A DNA stretch of 64,000 bases. Origin: Marchantia polymorpha subsp. ruderalis. Lineage: Eukaryota; Streptophyta; Marchantiopsida; Marchantiales; Marchantiaceae. How positions within the stretch are numbered: position 1 is the stretch's first letter; each line of letters starts with the position of its first letter. The stretch covers positions 12,908,501-12,972,500 of the forward strand of contig AP031351.1 of NCBI GenBank assembly GCA_037833965.1. Direction: 5' to 3'. The translations under genes were made by a program, and so were the position numbers. The notes below the pieces were generated by a model. That model searched no databases. It was not told where the DNA came from and saw only the letters and a list, made by a program, of their open reading frames with translations. Below are positions 53,173 to 64,000 of the stretch, in pieces.

Positions 53173-53207
53173 ATGAAAACCCCCATTTTTAAAATGGGGG
53201 TTTTCAT
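53173..53207. repeat. Near-perfect 35-bp palindrome
   Basis: Arms ATGAAAACCCCCATTTT and AAAATGGGGGTTTTCAT (17 bp, perfect) with a single central base. The C5/G5 cores stand out in AT-rich DNA. Confidence 0.95.
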
Positions 53208-55586
53208 CCTAAAATTTATATGTTACATAATAATAACAGTATGTCAAGATATCTGAAAAATTTACTAAATTATAGTTTCAAGTCATACAAAATTTATATA
53301 ATCAAAAATATCGCTAAATAAAAATAATATTTTTTTAAATAATAATGTTTTACAAATTGAATGCTATAACGTAATTGTTCTACATTTTTATGCAAGTCAT
53401 TATGTCATTATTTCTTACTAAACTATATGCAAATAACTTGTTGCTTAAAATATATAATATATTGTTAACAACTCATGTTTATAACTTACATGACATAGCA
53501 ATTAACATTTGATAAGTTGAAACATAAGTCCAACAATTTTTGAACAAAATTGCACATCATATTTTCAATCAACATCATTACAAACCTCAATGATCAACAT
53601 TGGACAACCGTATTCATGAACTAGTATCAACACCAACTATAAACATTACAACTAATATTTAATTACATCATGAAAAGCCAAGATTAACAAGTTATATAAT
53701 CTATAGAATTTGGATGTTAGGAAAAAATGGTTACATTTACAATATATTTATTTGATTCAATCAATTACATGTAACGACCACATTATTCCATTGAAATCAA
53801 AATAACTATTTCTTTGGAAAAAAAAAATAAATAGTTTTGGACATAGTGCTTTATAGATGATACTGCCTTGTTTTTTTGCAAATACTTAGTTCTTTATAAT
53901 TTATCACAGTGGAGTACCTTATTTAAAATCTTACACTCCTTTTACACATCCGTTACTCGTCCGCAAAAAATTAATACATTTTGCAAATGGTTGCAGATCT
54001 TTATGAGCTAGTCATACAATATTTATGTTTATTTTTTTATCAACAAAAAACACAAAAAATATTATTAAAAAATGTCATTATCAATCATATTTTTTTTTTT
54101 AAATCAAAAATCAAAAACCTATTTTTCTTATTGAATTTTCTATATCCATTAATCTTAATAATTTAAACATCATATTCTAGTTATCTCTATTTTGATATAT
54201 ATCATGTGTTAGTTCAGATTGTCATTTTATAACATAACATGCATAAATTGAAACATTCTATAACAATCATACATGAATTTGGATGAAAATATAGTTGGCA
54301 TTAATTTTGTAGTCTATTCATCAATTTCATTCAAAAATTATAAATCAAATTCCAAAACCTCATTTAAAAATTAATATAAACAGTCATAAATATTTGAACA
54401 ATGCACAAAATGTAATTTCTAATAACAATTTTAAATAATCTTAACATATAAAATTTTTATTTGTGAACTTTCCATAAGTTCACTTCATTTATTAAAATTT
54501 AATGAAATTTATTTGGAACAAAGTCAGGTTGAAAGAAAAAACGAGCTAGCTTTCAATTCAGTATCAAATATTTTCAAATTGTTCTTTATTCATCAATCCA
54601 ATTTATAATCATTTATTTATAAACTTAGTGACATACCAATTATAATCATCTACAAAATTTTCCAAATTTTATTATATAAAATATTTGATTTATTCGAATA
54701 ATATATAAAAATATTTTTTTGTATCAATTTAGATATCTATGAGATAGAAAAAAACTAAAATATGCAATAAGAATTTTATAAAAAGTAGTCAACATATATT
54801 TAAATAATATTTTATAATAAAATAATATGAATTGATATAGAATACTTTTTTTGTGGCCATAACTGCTATAATACAGTGAAACAACAAGCTACATTTGTTA
54901 ATAGTATATAAAATTTTTAAAACTTTTGTTTCATGTACGTACACGATGTATTACAGTACTAATAAGACATATCATGTTATATTATGAAACATCATATATC
55001 AAAGATGTTTGTCATTTGTTTGAAATCATGATCTTACATTTTTAAGTTTTTTCACAAACTTCATTTTTATATATTTAATGAATAAAAAAAATTTATAATA
55101 ATATTTATTTCTTGCAATATTTGCATGTTTCATGCTTCTTTTAATGTTACGTATTTAGATTCCATTGTGAAATGAATTACTCACTTTTGCAAAATATACA
55201 TCCAACAAACGCATTCAATATTAAATTTTAACAACAGATCTTTTTGTAGATTTCTTTCCAGTATAAATTTTGTCTTCATTAACATCAGCATAGGCCAACA
55301 AGTATTTGATATTGTTTAATGAATCATTAAAAAATTTAACAGATTATTTAGTTATTTTTTCAAAAATTTGAGAATACATTTCTATTAAGAATTTAGAAGT
55401 GTTTAATAAATCATCATATTAAGCATTCTTTGGATTCTTATTATACAAAGAATACCCATTACCTATAATATCTATTACCTACACTATATTATTATACTTA
55501 TTACCTAACAATAAATATCAATTTCATTGCTTATCAATGCAACTTGAACTTATTTGACATATTAAACCATGATGAGCCAAAGCAAT

Positions 55587-55638
55587 ATCATGTCTTGTTC
55601 ATACCATCAAAAATCATGACTTGTTCATACCATCAAAT
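55587..55638. repeat. 26-bp tandem duplication
   Basis: Two copies of ATCATG(T/A)CTTGTTCATACC plus CATCAAA, with two mismatches, followed by the start of a third (ATCATG). Confidence 0.85.
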
Positions 55639-56696
55639 ATCATGAGGCCATTCACAACTTTGTAATACAAAATTTATTAAATATTTTATTTCTCAATAGT
55701 ATTAATTGACCATTGAGCTAAAGAAAGTTTCAAGTGTGTCATCAAAGAATTTTATATCTTTTAAATACTGAACACTTGTCAATTACGTGTTGAACTTACT
55801 TGACTTTATTCAACCATACATTTTTTTTTCAAATATTTATGAATATAATCTTTAATATTTTGTTTAATGTACTTAAATTGTTCATCTTAAATGCAAATTC
55901 ATTTACTTATTGCATGTATCAATATCATATTGATTCTTTGCCAAAATGAACATGTCTTTCACAATGAATATTAGATTAATGAAATTAAGGATCTAATCAT
56001 TAACTTCTTCATGTATACGCATGAATAATTCACATTTTTTGAAACTTTCATCAAATATCTCATTGTATAGCATAGGAGCTTGTTTAAATGTATATAATGA
56101 TTTTTTAAATTTAAGAACCAACTTTACTTTAACTTTTTTTCCAAACTTTTTTTATGAAAAGTTTTTCATTTGGAAATTCATAAATATATGCTATGATTAC
56201 TTTTATTTGATTCATAATCATAATAAATATCGCATCACAATCCACACCAGTCAGATTGCGACATTTTTTGCTCAAGGTGACAGAACCTTATTATAATCCA
56301 CAACTCTTGTTGTTTAAAATCTCTAGACATCAATTTAGCTTTGAAAATTATATTTGTTATCATCATTTGATTATATGTCAACTTGCTATCAATCAAAGAT
56401 TGATTACTTTGAAATTTCACTAACTTTCATGTCTTGTTATTCATTATAGATTGCATTTCATGCTTCATATCAATATTTCACTCAAGTTTATTATTGGATG
56501 TTCTAATTTCAAAAAAAAACATATTTTTTTTTATCAAAGATCAACACATTGACATTAGCATTCTCAACATCAATATCATTATATTAAAAAATGAATCAAT
56601 CCATAATTTATATATTATAAGAGACCTATTGATCCACTCTAATTTTTTCTTTGTATATAATTTTGGTTGATATATTGTATATATATCAATATATCA

Positions 56697-56717
56697 TATA
56701 TATATATATATATATAT
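56697..56717. repeat. TA microsatellite
   Basis: Uninterrupted TA dinucleotide run within a wider AT/ATAT-rich patch from 56670. Confidence 0.9.
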
Positions 56718-59700
56718 TGTCATGTTTGATTATGAACAATAACATGATATTTCAATTATTGCTTTTGACAAACTTGTCATATTTGTATCAAATTTTTTAA
56801 TTGTGTTACACTATTAATCACATATTAAACAATCATTTACTCAACAACATCCTTGAGTGAAAATGTCAATATAAAATGGTATTTGAATTTTTTTTCTTCT
56901 CTTGATGATACGTACTCATTGAACAAATTTCTCATTGATTGAGAAAAACTTTTCATACTATTTGATTCAATAACCTATATTCTTTCACGCTAGTAATATA
57001 TCAAAAAAACAACATTTTTTTCAACATAGAATAAAACTTGGATATATCATATTTTTCTCAATTATAAAAGCATAAATCGTAAACTTGAAATTCTTAAACA
57101 ACTAAAGTCTAATTTCCGTTTTTATTTTAGTTCAAATGATGATAGTAAATTGATTGTATTAGATAAAAAAAGATATAACAAATATATTGTGGTATTGACA
57201 ATTTGAATTCAAATTTCATATAATCAACTAAATTGATTTGATACACTATGAATCTTTCACAAAATTGTTTAATTGGGTTTTTTAAGAAACAACATTATTT
57301 TACATATCATAAAACGCAATAAAATGATGAGTAACTCCTTTATCTTTGAGAAAAAATCAAATCTTTTCAGAAGTATACTCGTCGTCATAAATATCTCAAT
57401 TTTTGTTAAGTGTGAGTTTCAACTTTGAATTTTCAACTTTTAAAAGTTGTAAAAACCTAAAATTTGTGTGAAAAAAATAAATCCACAAAAACCTTACATA
57501 ATTATCCATTTATGATACATAGTACAAATATGTGAATTGCAAATTTTGAAAGGATTTTTCACACTTCATTGTGTATATACCTAACTAATTTGTAACAAAT
57601 TTGAGTTTGAACACCAAAATTTTGACTACAATGATATTTGCCAATAACACAATTTTTTCAATATTACAATTAATTTTTATGAAGGTTACAAGTAACTATA
57701 ATCTTAAAATGTTAAGTATCTATTACTCATGTGTCTCTGCTTGGATTATCATATAAGAGATATCTCAACTCAAAACTTTTAAAAGTTGATTTTATCATAC
57801 ATGATAATATACTTAAGCAAAGATAAGTTTTTATGCTAAATTAATCTTATCACATACTTTCACATAAGGATTTCTTCACTTGAGATTCACTCAAGAACTT
57901 TTGAATCCAAAATTTCAAGAAAAATCATGTTTTTTTCATATCATGTATAAAATTGACTTGAATCAATGCATATTGAACTTCATTAAAAAATTTCAATCTT
58001 AGCATAACTAATAACATCCATTTTAAATGATTGATCAATCCTCATGAAAATTGAATCGTCTAATAATGTAAATGTACAAGAAAAAATTTCAAATGTTATG
58101 AATATGAAAAAAACACACATATAAAATTCATACATCATCAATATTCCTAAATAAATTGCATAGAATCTCTATCATCATAATCAATATTTTAAATTATTAA
58201 ATTATATTATTATTATTTTGAAATCAAACTTTTGAACCCCGTTGGCTAAAAAAAAGTACCAAAATCTTTGATTTTTACACGATATTCTTTTTTGACATGA
58301 CAACTCTTGTCACAATCCAACATAACATTGTATTTTTTTATAATAATTTAACTCTTAAGTTTATACAAAGATAAAAAAAGCTTGTACAATTTGTCATTAT
58401 GTGAATATGATCAAACTTGAATCACATTGGTGTTTTATCAAAAGAGAGTTGGGAGAAATGACAACATCATTATTTATTTTAATGCCACAAAGCACTTAAA
58501 GTTTTACTAAAAGCATTTTCATACTATTGTAAATTTAGAGATAACAAAATTAGTTCATTCATGAAATTTGTTCATGAAAAATAATTTGTTTGAATTGGAT
58601 ATATTTTTAATGGTTATCTTCTTATTATATAAATCATACAAACATAATGGTGGATGTTATAAGATCTCATCCACCATTCATTTCACTCTTAGTGTATTGA
58701 TGACATGGCAAATTATATTATTTATTGTTAGATTGTAGCTCTCAACTAGCACGTTTACACTCTACCACTCGGATCTTTGACATGGCAACTATAATGTTCA
58801 ATATAATTTTAATCATATAATTCATTATGATGTAATCAGATCTTCATATTGAATAACTTTTATATTTTTATTAACTAATTGAATATGGTTATCACCTATC
58901 ATATTGAAACAACACATATAACATTAACTAATAGTTTGTAGGTAATAATCTCAAAAGAAAAAGAGCTATATTTTCACCATTTCTTTCATCTTCAAGATTT
59001 CAAAGAGTAAAAAGAAGATGCTCAAACTCACCAATATGTTATATCTTTATACTATAATTGTAATCTTTAAGTTCATTATCTTTAAGAGTCATACAACTTG
59101 TTTGATAACTCTTTGCGTTGAAATTGTTGCTCAAAAGTCTTAAACAAAAAAAAACTAATTGTTTTATTTATTATCTTCATTACAAAGCCGTAGTCCGATA
59201 CAGACTTTCAAGCAATTGTTGTAGTGAGATTGGCGTCCGATGCAAACGTCAGACCTCTTGTGGGGGGTCAAGAACTAAGGTTTAAGTACTTTGCATCTGT
59301 GCTAGATTCCAAAGTTTGTCGTGTAATCCTTGTCATCGTTGTTGTGGGTTCATGTTACTTTTGAGGAGGGAGAGAGATCTATGGCAGAAATTTTGTTTCT
59401 TGGAGATTTTTGACCTAAATCTTTGATCTATAATCTACAATAGTGATCAATTTACATTCCACCATTAATGCAAATCCATATTCTTTTGAGTTTCTTCATA
59501 AGATCGCAATTCGATTCCAAAAATTGATTTGGTTTCAATTGCATAGTATATGCACAAGAAAAGATGAAAAAAATATGATGCTTGCATAATTGGCTGCGAT
59601 GATATATTATGATTTGTTGATATTATTATGATTTACTCACAAAGCTATAAATCATGTTTGAAATGATTTATGTTTTGATATTTCAAGTATTTCAAAGCCA

Positions 59701-62700
59701 AAAATCTAATTATATAGCTTATAGCCAACTTGACTTATCTCTAATAAAGTTTAAATATATTTTTTCAAATTTTTAAAAAAGTTTGTATTTTTTAATTTTA
59801 ATTTATTGATAAAAAATCAAATCTAACAAAGATCTCATTGAAAAAAATGCAAAATGAATACAATTAGTATGTTTTCAAAATAAAAAATAATAATAAATGA
59901 TCTATAATTATGAATTTTTTACATTTAAAAGAAATTTCCATATAAAATTTGCATCTTGTATAAGGTATTGTGACAACAATAATGTGTTGCATTTCATCTA
60001 AAACATCGTACTAAAATCATTTTATTATTTATACATAGCATATAACATTCAAATAATGATATAAATTTAAAATAGATGCATATATATAAGATTGTTGAAC
60101 ATTAGTAGTTCTTGCATACAATGAAGTTTATTTTTTTTTTAATTTTTTTTTGAATTTAGAAAAAAATAACATCCAATTATACATTACATAATATTTATAA
60201 GCAATATTCATACTTTCAAAAAATTTTTGATGACATTTAAATATATATGAAATGAAACAATTTTATTAAACACATATTTTTAAAATGCATATTCAAACAA
60301 ATTATAAATCTTAGATGTGATAAAATAATTAATATTTTATTTTTAATAATTATATATATAACATGCTTACAGAGTAATTTATTCCATAAATTATACGAAA
60401 TGATTCTATGGCAAAAAAAATTCAAGTTTTGACATTTAGATTAAAATTTCAAATTTTAATACCAAATTTAAAATAAACACAATTAAGATGAATTTTTTGC
60501 TTAAAGATCCAATAAAAAAAAAGATATAGTGAAATATCCGGAATATTATCTTCATGATATTTTAAATACAAATATATATCTTAGTCAGTGTATTTAATGG
60601 GCTAATCTATGAGATTCATAATATGATTATTGATTCATTGTATCCATATTAATTTGATAAGCTCTATAACCTCTTTGTTTCTTTATTAATCCTAAACCTA
60701 TTCTGAAATTGAAAGCATAGAATATTGTTATATAGTTGTAATAAACTACAACAATGGCTTAGTTAATATTTACGCTTTTGAAAAAAAAAATTCATGCAAT
60801 TTGTGAATCAAATTTACGGGATAGCAAAAAAAGTTACATATAAATATATGGTTGATTATTGAAATATTATTATATACTTAAATAACTAAATACTTTTACA
60901 GATTTCAATAGGTTGTATAAACATCTTAATTTAGTTTGTTTTTTTTTTCTTATATATATGTATATTGCATATGAATCCATTTTTTAAAGATATATCATTG
61001 TGCATCATTATGTGGTACTTTTTATTGTTCTGAGTTCTTTGAACAAAAATCAGAATTTATTACTACGATTGTAAAATTAATTTCAATCGCGAATTTCAAA
61101 TTTTTATTCAAAAAAAATTTACATTTTCAATTATAAAATGTCATTTGTGATAGTATGATAATTTATATTATTTAATTTCAAATGTTATGTGATTTATGGC
61201 CTATTGAAATCTATCTTCATTTTTTTGTATAAGATTAGGTACATAAGTTGTAGTGCCAAGTTCAACAAAGAAAGTGTTCATATTAGGTATACATTTTAAG
61301 TTTTTTGAATAAGATTATGAAAAATCTAGCAAATACTCTTCATGTGATCCAAAAAAAATGTTAATGTTTGAATTTATCCATGATTGATATGATAATAATT
61401 GATGAAATGCATAGTCATCAAGATTTCAACATCATTGCATCAATCATTCAAGTCAAATTATTCAATTACTGACATTCAAATGCATTTTTCATTCTTTCAA
61501 ATAATATTTGACTGTTTGTTTCCATTTGAATCTAGATTTATTAGATTATAACTTTTGTTCAAGTGATTTTGTTTTGATTTTTTTGTTATTCAAATTATTT
61601 CAATTTATATACAATTTATATCAATTAAGTGTACAAAATTTTATATTCCTAAAAATAAAAAATATTCATGTTCACATTATGGTATTTTGTTATTTTATTA
61701 TTTTCTATATATTAAGATGAAATATCATAAAATGAAAATAAGATGCAATATATGAACATTTGGATGTAATCAAAGAGATTATAATATCCTACCATTCAAA
61801 AATTAAGATTAAAGATAAATTTTTCATATTTTCTAACGGAATTAATCACAAGCAAGTGTTGCAAGCAAAGTTATAATTGTTTATTTCTTGTCGTATATTA
61901 ATTTTATAAATATATTTTATACTTAATTATTACTATTTCCAACATACAATATATTATAAATAAATAAACACTTGTAAATGAACAACAACAACAATAAATG
62001 AACATTTGTATGTATTTTTTGCTTTATGAGATGTATCTAAATATTGTCTTTATGTAGATATACAGATATTTCTTCTAAGTTATTTCATACTAATGAACTT
62101 CAAAGTCAAACACTTGCAATTTAAATGTCACAAAAAATTTAATTCTTTTGAAAATTATATAATCATATTATTTAGGAAAGTTTATGCTTGGAAAAATATG
62201 TTATTTTCAGACTTTAAATTAAAATTGTAAATATAAATTTTCAAAATCATACAATGTGTACGTTGTATATTTGTTAACTTTTTTTGATTGAATAAATATT
62301 ATGCGTGTATTTATGAGAAAAAATTAACCTTTGAACATTATGATATGTAAATAGCTATTAGAAAGTTATTAATATTTTTGATATTTATTGTTAATAATTC
62401 GTATTTATTCAAATTTATTTGAATTGATTTGAATTTTTTTCTTTCTCACTCAATGTTTAGCTTATGACTTTTGATTTGCACTTACAAAATATGAAATCAA
62501 ATATCTTGAACTTTTTTTTATATTCGAAAAATTCATGAGAATGACTATATTAGATTTTAATCTTCAAGAGTTTTCAGGTTTAAATAATTATATAATAAAT
62601 GGATGAACTTATTTATGATTCACTTAAAAGCACAATGTTTTATTTTGTTTGAGTTTCAATAAAGTGCTAGGCAATGCGTAGTGATAGTTCATATCGTTTG

Positions 62701-63470
62701 AATGGTGAAACACTTGTTATTGAATTGTTGATGTTTGATTTCACAGTCAGGAATCATATATGTTAACAAATGTCAACCATAGCCTTTTAAATAGTATGAA
62801 TATTAATATTTTGAACTACGAGGTTTCATTCGATTTACTATGTGAAAATTGCCATTATAAATTTTAACTTTACAAAAGTATGAAATGATACAAGAATGCT
62901 ATACACTGCATATTAAAAATTGAAATATTATTGTTGATGAACGATGAATGAATTCAATAAATACAGAATTTAATAAATATGATCCTTATAATATTTTCAA
63001 AAAGTTAATCTAGAATTTGAATTATTATTGAACTTGGAAAATAAATAGTCGGTAAGTGAATTTTCATCAAGTAGGCTATCCGTTAATACAAGGTATGATT
63101 GCAAAGTTTCGTGACGTTGAAGCATGGCATATGCTTGGTCATCACGTATTTGTCCTGCAGCATAGTGTGAGGTTTATTTCAAAAAGATGAATTTCATATA
63201 TTCCAGTTAAAATGGTCTGTTATGTTATATATCCATATGTTATTCTTCATAGGGCAGTATGCGTATGTGTCATGAAGCCGAGGATTGAATGCATTAAATA
63301 TCAGGTCAAATATATTCAAATAGAATGTACTTTAAAACGTGCAGCCTAAGACGTAAAATATCACCGGATAATGCTGCCAGTGGTGTGTGCCAATAAACAT
63401 TGCTCCAGGCGTGCGAACTCTAGTAGTTGTGCTAAATCATACTCAGCAGCAAGAATGATCATATCTGTGC

Positions 63471-63900
63471 ACCATACAATTGGCCTCGGAAAGGCTGCGA
63501 GACTAATGACGCGACTAACGTCGTTTCACCATTGACCCTGTAGAAAATCGGACTGTTGGGAATATGGAAACCCTAATCGCAGATGGTTTACGTGGTTGTC
63601 GACACAGGTCGGCCTTTCACAGACGGAGCTCAGAAAGTCGTAGACATCCTTCCGCTCAACGAACATGTTGCGACGCGAGTGCCGTCGATTTGTCCTCTTG
63701 CGTGGAGCCGAGCAACGCAAGGGAGGCACGCGGGTCCTCGCGATGGTTCTCGATCCAGAGCTCAGGGGAACTCGCAGGTGTAGAAGGAGCCGGTCACTGG
63801 AAAGCCAAAAGATGGGGAGAGCCCACAGCGAAGAAAGTAGAGGCGACGGAAAGCTTAGGGGAGAATGAGAAATTATGAATATCGGATGCAGGTTGATATC
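63471..63900. other. GC-rich island, possible start of another gene
   Basis: Base composition jumps to GC-rich after the AT desert. A telo-box-like AAACCCTAA lies at 63568-63576. Overlapping frames on both strands (plus 63564-63878 and 63583-63783, minus 63526-63729) are of similar length, so none can be preferred. The plus frame at 63583 opens MVYVVVDTGRPFTDGAQKVV, which looks protein-like but is not recognised. The gene, if any, would continue beyond the window. Confidence 0.3.
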
Positions 63901-64000
63901 ACAAGAAATTATTTATTATTTAATAGTTCGAGGGGAAAAAGAACTTCTTCGCTTCGATCGACTGATGCGAAGCAAGGAAGGAGCACCCAAGCCTGAAGGG

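Larger units (their letters stand above)
52301..63470. other. AT-rich gene desert
   Basis: About 11 kb of very AT-rich DNA with no frame over 91 codons and no recognisable protein. A palindrome lies at 53173-53207, a 26-bp tandem duplication at 55587-55638, and a TA run at 56697-56717. A slightly GC-richer patch at 59180-59400 may be an old transposon piece. Probably long-decayed repeats. Confidence 0.6.

Overview
The window looks like nuclear DNA of a land plant, most likely a moss. Evidence: compact intron-containing genes with GT-AG splice sites, plant-type proteins (plastid ketol-acid reductoisomerase, VTI1 SNARE, plant-type TOM20, a DUO1-class R2R3-MYB), GC-richer GA/CpG leaders standing in very AT-rich spacers, and decayed Ty1/copia and Ty3/gypsy elements, one with a PHD-like finger behind its integrase as I recall from moss elements. 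The species is not determined.

Layout. 1-11.4 kb: an intact 11-exon ketol-acid reductoisomerase gene (1108-4764, +), an unidentified intronless gene on the minus strand (6757-7161), and a truncated genomic copy of the reductoisomerase gene with its 3' flank (9465-11400). 11.4-16 kb: a GA-rich leader with a telo-box, then a five-exon VTI1 gene (12793-15933, +) with a duplicated last-exon start. 16-27.9 kb: AT-rich spacer with copia fossils and an inverted pair of LTR-like ends. 27.9-36.3 kb: a nine-exon plastid-targeted GGCT/AIG2-like gene (28204-31325, +) and a six-exon TOM20 gene (33216-36255, +). 36.3-43.4 kb: an 80-bp tandem duplication, Ty3/gypsy fossils (38.1-40.8 kb) and copia fossils (40.9-43.2 kb). 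43.5-52.3 kb: an intronless Asterix gene (43861-44151, +), a three-exon DUO1-like MYB gene (47639-49694, -) and a GA/CpG block (51.5-52.3 kb). 52.3-63.4 kb: an AT desert in which I find no gene. 63.47-63.9 kb: a short GC-rich island that may start another gene.

The genes do not form a pathway. They are unrelated cellular genes: branched-chain amino acid synthesis in plastids, endosomal/vacuolar membrane fusion, a plastid GGCT-like enzyme, mitochondrial protein import, ER multipass membrane protein insertion, and a probable male-germline transcription factor. I found no new multi-gene system. The points most worth checking are: the duplicated VTI1 exon, which could encode an unanchored SNARE isoform; the reductoisomerase relic, with a microhomology junction and an identity gradient suggesting gene conversion; a GC-AG intron in the GGCT-like gene; the DUO1 gene, with in-frame coding-like sequence just past its stop codons; and several short perfect hairpins in non-coding DNA. 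Exon boundaries were read by eye from splice signals, reading phase and remembered family sequences; identities are eye estimates.
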